A stretch of DNA of 16,899 bases from DATDVD01 sp035290065 (GTDB lineage: Bacteria > Pseudomonadota > Gammaproteobacteria > Coxiellales > Coxiellaceae). A program made the position numbers and the translations under genes. Under the pieces are notes generated by a model. The model worked only from the letters and a program-made list of their open reading frames with translations. It did not search any database and was not told where the DNA came from. Position 1 is the first letter of the stretch. Each line of letters opens with the position of its first letter. Positions 1 through 8,713 of this stretch are shown one piece after another. The DNA is taken from contig DATDVD010000058.1 in the NCBI GenBank assembly GCA_035290065.1, positions 1 through 16,899 on the forward strand. Reading direction: 5' to 3'.

Positions 1-108
1 ATTCTCTATACTATTCCTCTACAATTATTGGCTTATCATGTGGCGGTGTTGAAAGGCACCGATGTGGATCAGCCCCGAAATTTGGCCAAATCGGTCACTG
101 TTGAATAA
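1..108 (+). CDS. glmS: Glucosamine-6-phosphate synthase, C-terminal fragment
   Basis: This is the last 35 codons of a gene that begins upstream of the window; it is open from base 1 and ends at TAA 106-108. The residues read ILYTIPLQLLAYHVAVLKG followed by TDVDQPRNLAKSVTVE. This is the highly conserved C-terminus of GlmS, including the DQPRNLAKSVTVE tail that closes over the isomerase active site. GlmS makes glucosamine-6-phosphate from fructose-6-phosphate and glutamine in the cytoplasm, the first step towards UDP-GlcNAc for peptidoglycan and LPS. It is convergent with the next gene, with 19 bp between their stop codons. Those 19 bp are too short for an obvious hairpin terminator, so transcripts may run into each other. 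The identification is near certain despite the short length. Confidence 0.95.
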   Translation: MLYTIPLQLLAYHVAVLKGTDVDQPRNLAKSVTVE

Positions 109-127
109 TGTAATCCGGGCTATGCCA

Positions 128-1282
128 TCATTTTCTTAGCATCGGCCGTACGCGTTGACTAACCGCAGGGGTCGAACACAAAAAATAAACACCGATTGCA
201 ATCAACGCTAAGGCCGTCGCTATTTCCACCGGCCAAGCTAAAGAAGATTGGCGTTTCATGGCAACGGCTAGTTTTTGAATCATAAAAGCAATCGGTGGCA
301 CCAATACCAACGTGACGGCAATTCCCACGCTTACCACGGACAAACCTACTAACTTACGTTTTGAATAATCATTGGCAAAAATATTGAGTGGCACAGTCGG
401 TTGCGTGGGAGTTGCCAAAGCATTCAGTTGCACGTGTACCGGCGGATGACGAGAAAGTTCTTTATAATAATCGGTCTGATTAGGAAAGGCTTTCAACACC
501 ACTACCATTGGAATTAACGTCACTATAAATTGCACGGGATCCAATCTAACAGACGGAAATCTTTCTACAGTGGCTAATGAAGGATCTTTTACTTTTAAAC
601 GAGCAATGACAGCGCTGTTCACTTTATGCAGCGTGGAGGTGACCGATAAAATTATTTCTTCTAATGCTTCTTCGGAAGGTATGGCAGAGGGGCCTAGGGT
701 GAGCGTTTCGGCCTTTGCTTCTGAAGCAGCCGGGGCAGAAGCCCCTGCACTTCCAAAAGCACTGCTTAAACTGCGACGTGCATTTCGTCGAGGATGGCTT
801 TCGCGATGAGCCGCCGCTTCTAATTCTTTTCTTACTGCATCGAAGAAAATCTGTTCTCGTTTTCGAACCGGCAGTGTACCAAAGGATCCGTCGGTAAAAA
901 TGTGCACATAACGTGCAAATTCCGTGTTAATGGCTATTAAATCAGCCCAATTATTTCTAAAAAACTGTTCCAACTGGTGTAACCGACCTGAATCCATCTC
1001 TTTTTCTTCGGCCGCAATAGCATGATCCAGTGCATTCATAAAAGCATCTTGATCTTCTCGTGCTCCTGGCGTTTCAAGCGCACGCTCTGCCAATGGGAAA
1101 TAGCGGCGCATTAAATGTAAATACTCACTCCACGGAGGGGCAGTATGTAAGGTGTGTTCAGCACTATCACGCAACCCAGAAGGAGGATGACCAAAACTAA
1201 ATAAACGAGAATGAGAGCAAGAGTCGCGATGCCGGGCAGCCGGTGTGCGCCAATCATGTGCACTGGCACGATGAGCATCCAT
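128..1282 (-). CDS. Unrecognised membrane protein, effector-like
   Basis: I do not recognise this 384-residue protein. The start is ATG at 1282 with a strong Shine-Dalgarno (AAAGGAGAAGG) a few bases upstream. The N-terminal 50 residues are rich in His, Arg and Ser with no signal peptide. Residues about 55-160 look helical and charged, and 165-195 is a Ser/Ala-rich linker (SSAFGSAGASAPAASEAKAE). Residues 251-265 are a short hydrophobic stretch. Residues 311-335 and 349-369 are two good transmembrane helices forming a C-terminal hairpin, followed by a basic tail ending RPMLRK. A soluble N-terminal domain with a C-terminal hairpin and no signal peptide is common among type IV effectors of Legionellales, but this is only an analogy. 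It lies 63 nt downstream of polA on the same strand and may be read from that transcript. No clear promoter or PmrA-like box precedes it. It could instead be an ordinary inner-membrane protein. Confidence 0.75.
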   Translation of the reverse strand: MDAHRASAHDWRTPAARHRDSCSHSRLFSFGHPPSGLRDSAEHTLHTAPPWSEYLHLMRRYFPLAERALETPGAREDQDAFMNALDHAIAAEEKEMDSGRLHQLEQFFRNNWADLIAINTEFARYVHIFTDGSFGTLPVRKREQIFFDAVRKELEAAAHRESHPRRNARRSLSSAFGSAGASAPAASEAKAETLTLGPSAIPSEEALEEIILSVTSTLHKVNSAVIARLKVKDPSLATVERFPSVRLDPVQFIVTLIPMVVVLKAFPNQTDYYKELSRHPPVHVQLNALATPTQPTVPLNIFANDYSKRKLVGLSVVSVGIAVTLVLVPPIAFMIQKLAVAMKRQSSLAWPVEIATALALIAIGVYFLCSTPAVSQRVRPMLRK

Positions 1283-1345
1283 AGTCCTTCTCCTTTCTAA
1301 AACCGAAGAAGTCCCTTTACGTTAAATGCTTCCTGCGCATGCGGC

Positions 1346-4075
1346 TTAATGTGCTTCATCCCAATTATTGCCAACACCAACATCGACAATTAAAGGTACG
1401 GGCAATTTTACCGCATTTTCCATCACTTGTGGAATGATTTTTTTAAGAGCGTTGACCTCTTTATCCGCTACTTCAAACACTAATTCATCGTGCACTTGCA
1501 TAATCATCACGGCGTCTAATTTTTCTTCCCGCAATGTGCGATCCATAGTAATCATGGCTAATTTAATAATATCAGCGGCAGTGCCTTGCAAAGGCGCATT
1601 AATGGCTGCTCGCTCGGCGGCTTTGCGACGAATACTGTTCTTACTGATCACATCGGGAACATGAATTTTTCGCCCCAATAAGGTACGTACAAAATGATTT
1701 TTACGGGCATCGCGTCGAATATTTTCAATATATTCTTTGACACGAGGATAACGTTTAAAATAAATATCAATGTATTCCGCCGCGATAGCTCGCTCTACAC
1801 CAATCTGCTGGGATAATCCATACGCAGACATACCATACAACAAACCAAAATTTACCGCTTTAGCATGTCGACGTTGCTCGGGTGTCACGCGTTCATAGGA
1901 CATCCCAAATACTTCGCTCGCAGTGGCACGATGAATATCCAGCCCTTCTTCAAATGCTTTGATTAAATTTTTATCGTTTGAGAGTGAAGCCATAATACGC
2001 AATTCCACTTGAGAATAGTCGGCAGACATCAGTTGATAACCGGGCGCTGCAATAAAGGCTTGTCGAATTTTTCGACCTTCTTCGGTGCGAATAGGAATAT
2101 TTTGCAAATTAGGATTTTGAGAGGCCAAACGCCCCGTCACTGTCACGGCTTGACGATAAGAGGTATGAATACGCCCTGTTTTAGCATTCACTTCTTTCGG
2201 CAATCGATCGGTATACGTGGTTTTTAATTTGCTTAAACTTCGAAATTCTAAAATATGCAGGGGAAATTCATGTTCGTGAGCTAATTCCTGCAAAACGGAT
2301 TCTGCGGTAGAAGGCTGACCCGTAGGCGTTTTTTTAATCACAGGCAATTTTAAGTGCTCAAATAAAATAGTTTGCAATTGTTTAGAAGACGAAATATTAA
2401 ACACACTTCCCGCCTGCTTATAAATCTCATCCTCTAGTTTTTTTAAACGTTTCTTAATCGACTGACTTTGAGCATTTAATTTTTCTACGTCTACCAAAAC
2501 ACCCTGATATTCCATACGCGCCAACACCGGCATCAGGGGTAATTCAATTTTCTCTAATACCTGAAGAAGATCGGAATCTTTTTCCAAGCTATGCATCAAC
2601 GTTTGGTGTAATTCCAACGCCACTTCTGCATCTTCTGCCGCATATTCGGTGGCTTCTTTTAAAGGAACATGCGCAAAATTTTTAGATTTAATGTTATGAG
2701 TAACAACCTTATAGCTGGTCAATTTTCGCTGCAGATAATCTTCAGCCAATGTTTCTAAATCGTGCCGAAGAGAAGTGGTGTTTAGCACGTAAGATTCCAA
2801 CATGGTGTCATACAAAGTACCCACTTCCAATTCAATTCCATACTGTTTTAAAATCTTATAATCGTATTTTAAATTTTGTCCGATAATGACCGATTTTTTT
2901 CGCTCAATGATAGGCTTTAATACTTCCAGTACGTGTTCACGGGTTAATTGTTCTGGCGCGCCTTCATACTCATGCGCTACCGGAATATAAACGGCCTCTC
3001 TTTTTTTCACGGAAAAAGATAACCCTACCAGCTCCGCATCCATCGCATTTAAGGACGTGGTTTCAGTATCCAACGCAAAAGAATCCGCGGCTTTTAATTG
3101 ATGACATACCTCCATCAATTCTTTTTCCGTTAATACCATTTTATAATGAAACTTTTCGATCGAAAACGCATTTTTTTCAGAAATTTCTTTAGCTTCAGGC
3201 TCAGAAACAGCTTCTCCTCCCACGTCACGCAACCAATTTTTAAACTCAAGCTCTGTAAATAATTCTACTAACTTAAGTCGATCCAGTTCTTTAAAGTGAA
3301 AATCTTCCGGCGTAATATTCAGCTGGATATCCTCTTTAAGCGTCACTAATTGTTCCGTTAAAGGTAGATGCGCCAAACTCTCTCGCAAATATTCACCGAC
3401 TTTTCCAGTAAATTTATCTGCATGCTTAATAATATTTTTTAAAGAACCATATTCTTCCAACCATTTTGCGGCTGTTTTAGGCCCTACTTTAGGCACCCCA
3501 GGAATGTTGTCAGACGTATCGCCCACCAACGTCAAATAATCAATGATTCTATCCGGCGGTACTCCAAACTTTTCTTTAACACCCCCACTGTCCATGGTAT
3601 GACCCGTCATGGTATTAACGAGTGTAATATTATCATTCACTAATTGGGCTAAATCTTTATCGGCCGTTGAAATCACTGTTTTTAAACCGTGCTTTTCCGC
3701 TATCCGCGCTAATGTCGCAATCACATCATCCGCTTCAATACCCGGTTTCACTACTAACGGAAATCCTAACGCTCGAATCACCTCATGCAAGGGTTTAATT
3801 TGAATCGCCAAATCTTCCGGCATAACTTCTCGATTCGCTTTATAATCGTGATAAAGCGCATGCCGAAATGTTTTTTCTTTGGAATCGAACACCACCACCA
3901 AATGTTCTGGGTCGTAATCTTTTTTCAATCGGCGCAGCATATTAATAACCCCGTAAATTGCACCGGTGGGCTTGCCTTTTGAATTAGTTAACGGGGGCAA
4001 CGCAAAATAGGCACGAAATAAATAAGACGATCCATCGACCACTACAAAGGGTTTTTGAGCATTATTCATCAGCAT
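1346..4075 (-). CDS. polA: DNA polymerase I
   Basis: 909 residues, close to the E. coli length, with all three domains intact. The 5' nuclease domain covers about 1-290 (VDGSSYLFRAYFALPPL near the start, EADDVIA at 114-120, GDTSDNIPGVPKVGPKTA at 185-202). The 3'-5' exonuclease covers about 310-495 with its DEDDy residues present: DTETTSL at 336-342, D405 in QNLKYDYKIL and Y478/D482 in YAAEDAEV. Proofreading should therefore be active. The polymerase domain has motif A SADYSQVELR (D686), motif B with KAVNFGLLYG at 739-748 and motif C MQVHDELVFE. It removes RNA primers and fills gaps in lagging-strand synthesis and repair. Its ATG shares one base with the upstream permease stop (TAATG), which implies translational coupling and makes it the last gene of the efflux unit. 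Met3 at 4069 is an alternative start; neither has a strong Shine-Dalgarno. Confidence 0.98.
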   Translation of the reverse strand: MLMNNAQKPFVVVDGSSYLFRAYFALPPLTNSKGKPTGAIYGVINMLRRLKKDYDPEHLVVVFDSKEKTFRHALYHDYKANREVMPEDLAIQIKPLHEVIRALGFPLVVKPGIEADDVIATLARIAEKHGLKTVISTADKDLAQLVNDNITLVNTMTGHTMDSGGVKEKFGVPPDRIIDYLTLVGDTSDNIPGVPKVGPKTAAKWLEEYGSLKNIIKHADKFTGKVGEYLRESLAHLPLTEQLVTLKEDIQLNITPEDFHFKELDRLKLVELFTELEFKNWLRDVGGEAVSEPEAKEISEKNAFSIEKFHYKMVLTEKELMEVCHQLKAADSFALDTETTSLNAMDAELVGLSFSVKKREAVYIPVAHEYEGAPEQLTREHVLEVLKPIIERKKSVIIGQNLKYDYKILKQYGIELEVGTLYDTMLESYVLNTTSLRHDLETLAEDYLQRKLTSYKVVTHNIKSKNFAHVPLKEATEYAAEDAEVALELHQTLMHSLEKDSDLLQVLEKIELPLMPVLARMEYQGVLVDVEKLNAQSQSIKKRLKKLEDEIYKQAGSVFNISSSKQLQTILFEHLKLPVIKKTPTGQPSTAESVLQELAHEHEFPLHILEFRSLSKLKTTYTDRLPKEVNAKTGRIHTSYRQAVTVTGRLASQNPNLQNIPIRTEEGRKIRQAFIAAPGYQLMSADYSQVELRIMASLSNDKNLIKAFEEGLDIHRATASEVFGMSYERVTPEQRRHAKAVNFGLLYGMSAYGLSQQIGVERAIAAEYIDIYFKRYPRVKEYIENIRRDARKNHFVRTLLGRKIHVPDVISKNSIRRKAAERAAINAPLQGTAADIIKLAMITMDRTLREEKLDAVMIMQVHDELVFEVADKEVNALKKIIPQVMENAVKLPVPLIVDVGVGNNWDEAH

Positions 4076-5271
4076 TACTCATCTTGCAGGCATTGAATAG
4101 GATCCACTTGGGACGCCGTATAAGCCGGGTAAAAACCCGAGATCACACCGACTAAGACAGACACTATAAACCCTAACAACGGCGGGAGTAAATAAAAAGA
4201 AAAATCCCAATGGGCAAAAAAAGCCAAGGTAAACGACGCCACCACACCTACCATCACGCCAAGCAACCCACCAAACAGTGTCAACGTAACCGCCTCCACC
4301 AAAAACATAATACGAATATCAGAACGCCTAGCTCCAATCGCCATTCGAATACCAATTTCTTGACGACGCTCCACCACGGATACCAGCATAATATTCATCA
4401 CACCAATACCCCCCACAATCAGCGAAATACTGCCAATCATGCCCAATAACCACGTAAAAGTACTGCGTTGTTTAGTCATCACCTCAATAATTTGTTCGGG
4501 ACTTCTAAAAACCGCTTTTTGCCCCGGCAACATTAGGGACACTTTGTCTTGTAACGCCTGTTGAATAGGCGCCAAATTCACTTCTTTCTTGACACGAAAT
4601 AATATGTTGTTAATTTGTGCCGTCGAACTTAAATAATACGCTTGTTGCAATGGAATAATGATGGATTGATTTAAATCCGAAAACATAAATAAATTAGTTT
4701 GCCAGGGTTTCAATACTCCAATAATGGTGCAATAGGTATTGCCTAATTGAATTTGATTGCCCAATAATTTTACAGCTCCCGTTTGTTTTATGTTTTGTGC
4801 TATTTGATCGCCTATAACACAAAAAGCACTATTGGCATCCAAATAACTGACAAATCGCCCTTCTTGAAGATACAATTTAACCACTTCTTTCAAACTATCA
4901 GTGGCCCCCACCACTTCACCGTCCAAGGTATTTCCATTAAAGTACAAAGAAGAATAGGTGCTAATATAAGGGGCTATCAATTCAATAGCGGGAGAAGCAT
5001 TTTTTAAAGCAGGCATATCGGACAATTGCAATTGCTGTTGGCCTACTCCCTGCTGAGGGCCATCACCCATATCTTGAATACTCAACGCAATTAAGTTGGT
5101 ACCCAGAGTTTTAAATTGTTGCAAAGCATTCGCCGTCGCCATTTGGCCTGAGGATACCAACGCCACCACAGAAGCCGTTCCCACCAAAATACCCAATATG
5201 GCCAGAAAAGAGCGCAATTTAGCGTTGGTTAAATTCGCAAAACTCTCAGCAATCTGTGTGATTAATTTCAT
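4075..5271 (-). CDS. MacB/FtsX-type ABC transporter permease
   Basis: 398 residues with the MacB-family permease plan. TM1 is at about 21-41, followed by a periplasmic core domain at about 45-270 and then TM2 (273-298), TM3 (324-352) and TM4 (361-381). The cytoplasmic segment ERRQEIGIRMAIGARRSDI between TM2 and TM3 is the conserved coupling region that contacts the ATPase. In MacB itself the ATPase is fused to the permease; here it is a separate upstream gene, as in many MacB-like and Lol-like systems. With the ATPase, the fusion protein and the outer-membrane protein encoded just upstream, it should form a trans-envelope pump driven by ATP. The substrate cannot be told from sequence; macrolides, peptides, siderophores or lipids are possible. 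It starts 3 nt after the ATPase stop with no good Shine-Dalgarno, so translation is probably coupled. Confidence 0.92.
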   Translation of the reverse strand: MKLITQIAESFANLTNAKLRSFLAILGILVGTASVVALVSSGQMATANALQQFKTLGTNLIALSIQDMGDGPQQGVGQQQLQLSDMPALKNASPAIELIAPYISTYSSLYFNGNTLDGEVVGATDSLKEVVKLYLQEGRFVSYLDANSAFCVIGDQIAQNIKQTGAVKLLGNQIQLGNTYCTIIGVLKPWQTNLFMFSDLNQSIIIPLQQAYYLSSTAQINNILFRVKKEVNLAPIQQALQDKVSLMLPGQKAVFRSPEQIIEVMTKQRSTFTWLLGMIGSISLIVGGIGVMNIMLVSVVERRQEIGIRMAIGARRSDIRIMFLVEAVTLTLFGGLLGVMVGVVASFTLAFFAHWDFSFYLLPPLLGFIVSVLVGVISGFYPAYTASQVDPIQCLQDE

Positions 5272-5274
5272 GGT

Positions 5275-5976
5275 TTAAAACACCGCATCTTGCAGCTCAC
5301 TTACAATTTTTCCATCTTTCATAAAAATTTTACGTTGGCATTGATTAGCAATGCCAGAATCATGGGTCACAATTAAAAGGGTGGCTTTTTCTTTTTCGTG
5401 TAAATTTTTAAGCAAGTCCATCACTTCCGCACTGTTTTGACTATCCAAAGCACCCGTGGGTTCATCTGCCAAAATAATAGACGGTTTTCCAATTAATGCG
5501 CGAGCAATAGCCACCCGTTGTTTTTGCCCACCAGAAAGTTCGTGTGGCTTATGATTCATCCGCTGATCCATCTTCACTTGTGTTAATTTTTCAACAGCTA
5601 ACTCACGTGCCTCGGATTTACTCACTCCATCACGATACAGCAAAGGCAACATAACGTTATCCAAAGCGGTTAATTTATTCAGTAAAAAAAAGGATTGGAA
5701 AACAAAACCGATTTTTTGATTGCGACAATACGCTTGTTCATCAGACGTGAGTTTTGAGGTTTCTTTACCATCCAAATAATACTCTCCAGCCGTCGGATTA
5801 CTTAATAAACCCAAAATATTCATCGTGGTGGATTTTCCACATCCTGACGCACCTATCAATGCTACTAATTCTCCTTCATTAATGGAAAAACCAATATCCT
5901 GTAACGCTCTAAATTTTTCAGCCCCCATGGGGAAATCTTTAACAATATTTTTTAATTCAATCAGAGGATTATTCAT
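5275..5976 (-). CDS. MacB-type ABC transporter ATPase
   Basis: 233 residues from the ATG at 5976. All nucleotide-binding motifs are present: Walker A GASGCGKST (42-50), Q-loop FVFQSF (Q94), signature LSGGQKQR (147-154), Walker B IILADEP with the catalytic Glu (167-173), D-loop ALD and switch His in VTHD (H205). The sequence is typical of the MacB/LolD/FtsE ATPase family, which drives mechanotransmission permeases rather than classic import. The reading frame is open further upstream to a GTG at 5994. I prefer the ATG because AGGTGG sits 6 nt ahead of it and because MNNPLIELKNIVK matches how these proteins usually begin. The chosen start overlaps the fusion-protein stop by 8 nt, so the two are probably translationally coupled. 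It partners with the permease immediately downstream. Confidence 0.95.
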   Translation of the reverse strand: MNNPLIELKNIVKDFPMGAEKFRALQDIGFSINEGELVALIGASGCGKSTTMNILGLLSNPTAGEYYLDGKETSKLTSDEQAYCRNQKIGFVFQSFFLLNKLTALDNVMLPLLYRDGVSKSEARELAVEKLTQVKMDQRMNHKPHELSGGQKQRVAIARALIGKPSIILADEPTGALDSQNSAEVMDLLKNLHEKEKATLLIVTHDSGIANQCQRKIFMKDGKIVSELQDAVF

Positions 5977-7165
5977 CCATGACCACCTGATCACCTGGCT
6001 TTAATCCACTTAAAATAACTACCTCTGTTTCAGTAGTAGCACCCGTCGTTACCGACGTCGATACTTTTTTTCCATTTTCCAATACCCTCACAGTCGATTG
6101 GCCATTTTGCTGCGTCACCGCTTGAATCGGCACCATAATGTGGGGCGGGCTTTGAATCTCCACATCCAACTTAGCGGTCATTCCCACATGAACCAACTGA
6201 TTCGCTGCCGAAGGCATCTCTGGCACTGAAATATCCACATTAAACATGCTTAAATTACTACCACCGTTTTGATTAGCTTCTGCTTGAGAAGCCACACCGA
6301 TCACCGATCCCGACAGCGATAACCCCGGAAATGCTACACCCGTAACCACTACTTTTTGCCCGGGTTTAATACGATTCACATCCACTTCACTCACTTGAAT
6401 GCTGGCCGTAATACCCCTTAAATCACCAATGGACAATAACAATTGATTTTGGCGCACATTATTGCCCACACTCAGTTGTGCATCTCCGCTCGAAGAATCA
6501 CTATTGCCTGAATTATTGCTATCGGAATTAGACGTATCAATAGGAAACAACGCTACACCCGTTGCATTAGAAAATACTTCTACATTCGTAAAATGATCAC
6601 GAAATCGATCATTTAATTGCGCTACCTCTTGAAAAGTCATATTTTCCACGTTTTGAAAACTAATACTGGCTTGATTTAAAATTTTCTCCAATTGATATTT
6701 AGATTGGTAATAACTTAACATACTCGTTTCATAGGAGGTTTTATCCCCCCCAAAAGTTTCCTGCGAAATTACACCGGCTTTATAAAGAGCCTCGGAACCT
6801 ACATACGTTTGATACGCTTGATTATATTGATTCTTATCTTGCAAATATTGTGTAATCGCCTGACGAAAATCCGTTTCCAATTTTTCCGAATTGATGGAAA
6901 ATAGTTTCTGTCTCTCGTGAACAATTTGGCCATATTTGAAAAATAATTTTCTCACACGGCCTTCGACCGGACTAAATACCGAGATAGTTTTAATGGGTGA
7001 AATAACACCGCTGTAATAAAGATGCGAAACACTCGCTTTAGGCTGCACCGTAAGGATGACCTCCGGCGTTTTTTTATGCGAGTCTTTCTTTACCTCTTGG
7101 CACCCCATCAACCCAACAGCAGTCAATGCTAAAAAAAGTATGATAGAACTATATCTTCCCTTCAT
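5969..7165 (-). CDS. Periplasmic membrane-fusion protein (MacA/HlyD-like lipoprotein)
   Basis: 398 residues. The N-terminus has a basic start, a hydrophobic stretch (SIILFLALTAVGL) and a lipobox LMGC with Cys22, so it is probably a lipoprotein anchored on the periplasmic side. Residues about 55-95 and 230-250 are the two halves of a biotinyl-lipoyl-like domain (ISPIKTISVFSPVEGRV). A helical hairpin at about 95-195 separates them. The beta-barrel and membrane-proximal regions follow (VSEVDVNRIKPGQKVVVTG, VPIQAVTQQNG, LKPGDQVVMDE). This plan is that of MacA, which bridges the inner-membrane pump and the TolC channel. An unusual Ser/Asn/Asp-rich insert (TSNSDSNNSGNSDSSSGD, 211-228) interrupts the second lipoyl half and looks like a flexible loop. 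It starts 2 nt after the upstream outer-membrane gene, with AAGG as a modest ribosome site. Confidence 0.9.
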   Translation of the reverse strand: MKGRYSSIILFLALTAVGLMGCQEVKKDSHKKTPEVILTVQPKASVSHLYYSGVISPIKTISVFSPVEGRVRKLFFKYGQIVHERQKLFSINSEKLETDFRQAITQYLQDKNQYNQAYQTYVGSEALYKAGVISQETFGGDKTSYETSMLSYYQSKYQLEKILNQASISFQNVENMTFQEVAQLNDRFRDHFTNVEVFSNATGVALFPIDTSNSDSNNSGNSDSSSGDAQLSVGNNVRQNQLLLSIGDLRGITASIQVSEVDVNRIKPGQKVVVTGVAFPGLSLSGSVIGVASQAEANQNGGSNLSMFNVDISVPEMPSAANQLVHVGMTAKLDVEIQSPPHIMVPIQAVTQQNGQSTVRVLENGKKVSTSVTTGATTETEVVILSGLKPGDQVVMDE

Positions 7166-7167
7166 AA

Positions 7168-8622
7168 TTAATACCTTAATTTAATATCCCACACATCTAA
7201 TGTTTTAGCCATAATCTGATTATACGTCGTAATATCATTCAACAACCCAATTTGCGCCGTAATTAAAGAAATTTGTGCCTGTACCAAATTATCCTGTTGC
7301 TGAGAAAGCTCAAACGCCGTCGCTCGACCATATTGCTGCTTTAATTTCGTCGCATCATAAGCTTCTTGCTGCAACATCACATTTTGTTTCGCTATTTTAA
7401 TTTGTTCCACCTGATTCTGCATAGCAATCACTTGCTGTGTCACGGTAGATACTAATTGACGCTGTTGCTGAGCCAATACAATTTTCGCATTTTCCAAGGC
7501 AATTTCGGCCTGCTTAACGGCTTGTTCATTACTCAAGTTATTCAGAGGAATACTTAATGCCAATCCCGCTGTATTGCCTTCCCCTGCCGTAGGATCATCT
7601 CCTATCGAATCCGCTTCACTGCCCGTCGTAGACCCCCCCGTACTGCTATACGTCAAATTTAAAGACCACTTCTGTTGATCACGCGCCGTAATTAATCCCC
7701 GTTCCGTGGCGCGCAAATTAATCAATGCCGATTGATAACTGATATTATTCGCCAACGCCTCTTGAATACTTTGCTGCAAATCAGGCACCTGATAATGCTC
7801 ATCCACCTCAAGGCTATCGCGAATCGTCACTTTCGCATCCGCACGCAAACCAATCGACGTCAAAAACGCTTGGTAATCTTGATTGATTTGTTGCTCTTGC
7901 TGTTTATAGCTCAATTGAGTTTGCGTAAAACTAGCTTTTTGTTGCGTTAATTCGCTTCTCGCTAATTGCCCTGCCTTAACTTGCAATTCGTATTGTTGCA
8001 ATAGTTCTTTATCTTCACGAAGCGTATTCGCTTGCACTTTTAAAGTATTATAATCTCCCATCAAGGTACGATAGGCTTGCACCACTGCTACCACTACGCT
8101 AATCACATTATTTTTAAAATTAAGTCTATTAACTAATTCTGAATCCATAGCATTTTTTAAGGGTACCGCATTAACTTCTCCGGCTCCTTGCAAAAGCGGC
8201 TGGGTAAGGGTCAACGTTTGTTGGCCCCCTCCACTCAGGCTATTCGCATAGGCAAAATTAATAGTGGTTCCTATGGGTGTTTGCATTTGCACACTAGGAT
8301 TAAGGCTATAAGTGGGCGGTATACCCGTCGCTAAATTGTAATTCGCCGCCAACGTGAAATGAGGTGCAAACGCATCATGCGCTAAATCCAACGCAAATTT
8401 ATCCAACACCCGCTGCAATTCATAACTTTCAATATTAGGATTGGTGCGAAGCGCTAACAACACAGCGTCTCGCAAGGTAAGCATCATTGGGCCTGAATGC
8501 GTTTCTTCCGCCGGTGCCGGCAAATCCATTAAAGACCGGCGAACCTCTGCTCGATCAAAAGGGCGCGCAATAGCCGTGGTTATCACACTCACGATGAAGA
8601 AGAGTATCACGTACTGACGCAA
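7168..8622 (-). CDS. TolC-family outer-membrane efflux protein
   Basis: 484 residues from the preferred TTG start at 8622. The frame is open back to another TTG at 8646, but only the 8622 start has a good Shine-Dalgarno (AGGGGA, 8629-8634, 6 nt away). It also gives a clean signal peptide, RQYVILFFIVSVITTAIA, with likely cleavage after AIA. The mature protein has the internally duplicated outer-membrane efflux fold: LRDAVLLALRTNPNIESYE near the N-terminus, beta-barrel segments rich in Gly/Ser/Thr, and long Gln/Ala-rich helices (LAQQQRQLVSTVTQQVIAMQ) that form the periplasmic tunnel. It is the first gene of the efflux unit and supplies the exit channel for the fusion protein, ATPase and permease that follow. 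Use of TTG may keep expression low. Confidence 0.93.
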   Translation of the reverse strand: MRQYVILFFIVSVITTAIARPFDRAEVRRSLMDLPAPAEETHSGPMMLTLRDAVLLALRTNPNIESYELQRVLDKFALDLAHDAFAPHFTLAANYNLATGIPPTYSLNPSVQMQTPIGTTINFAYANSLSGGGQQTLTLTQPLLQGAGEVNAVPLKNAMDSELVNRLNFKNNVISVVVAVVQAYRTLMGDYNTLKVQANTLREDKELLQQYELQVKAGQLARSELTQQKASFTQTQLSYKQQEQQINQDYQAFLTSIGLRADAKVTIRDSLEVDEHYQVPDLQQSIQEALANNISYQSALINLRATERGLITARDQQKWSLNLTYSSTGGSTTGSEADSIGDDPTAGEGNTAGLALSIPLNNLSNEQAVKQAEIALENAKIVLAQQQRQLVSTVTQQVIAMQNQVEQIKIAKQNVMLQQEAYDATKLKQQYGRATAFELSQQQDNLVQAQISLITAQIGLLNDITTYNQIMAKTLDVWDIKLRY

Positions 8623-8661
8623 ACAATTTCCCCTAAAATCCTGCAAAAAGTGTATTTACCC

Positions 8662-8680
8662 TATAATAGAGTTTATTATA
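8662..8680. promoter_or_regulatory. Divergent overlapping -10 elements (efflux unit / pdxB)
   Basis: The 91 bp between the efflux unit (start 8622) and pdxB (start 8714) holds a perfect TATAAT on the + strand (8662-8667), oriented towards pdxB, and another on the - strand (8680-8675), oriented towards the efflux unit. They sit in a near-palindromic run CTATAATAGAGTTTATTATAG, so the two promoters would compete for RNA polymerase. No good -35 hexamer is visible at the right distance for either, which suggests weak or activator-dependent promoters. Confidence 0.5.
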
Positions 8681-8713
8681 GCGAATTACAGACAAGTAGG
8701 CATTGAAGTATTT

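Noticed and set aside
1321..1351. Two TTAA cores (1322 and 1346) upstream of the 384-residue gene as a possible PmrA box.
   Set aside because: The cores are 24 bp apart rather than 11 and the flanking bases do not match; one lies in the polA stop codon.
4210..4449. 79-codon + strand frame rich in His, Asn and Gln.
   Set aside because: It is antisense to the permease membrane domain; composition arises from the opposite strand's codons.
5977..5994. GTG start at 5994 for the ABC ATPase.
   Set aside because: The ATG at 5976 has AGGTGG at 6 nt and matches the usual N-terminus of the family; the six extra residues have no support.
8623..8646. TTG start at 8646 for the TolC-like protein.
   Set aside because: It lacks a ribosome site; TTG 8622 has AGGGGA at 6 nt and gives a cleaner signal peptide.
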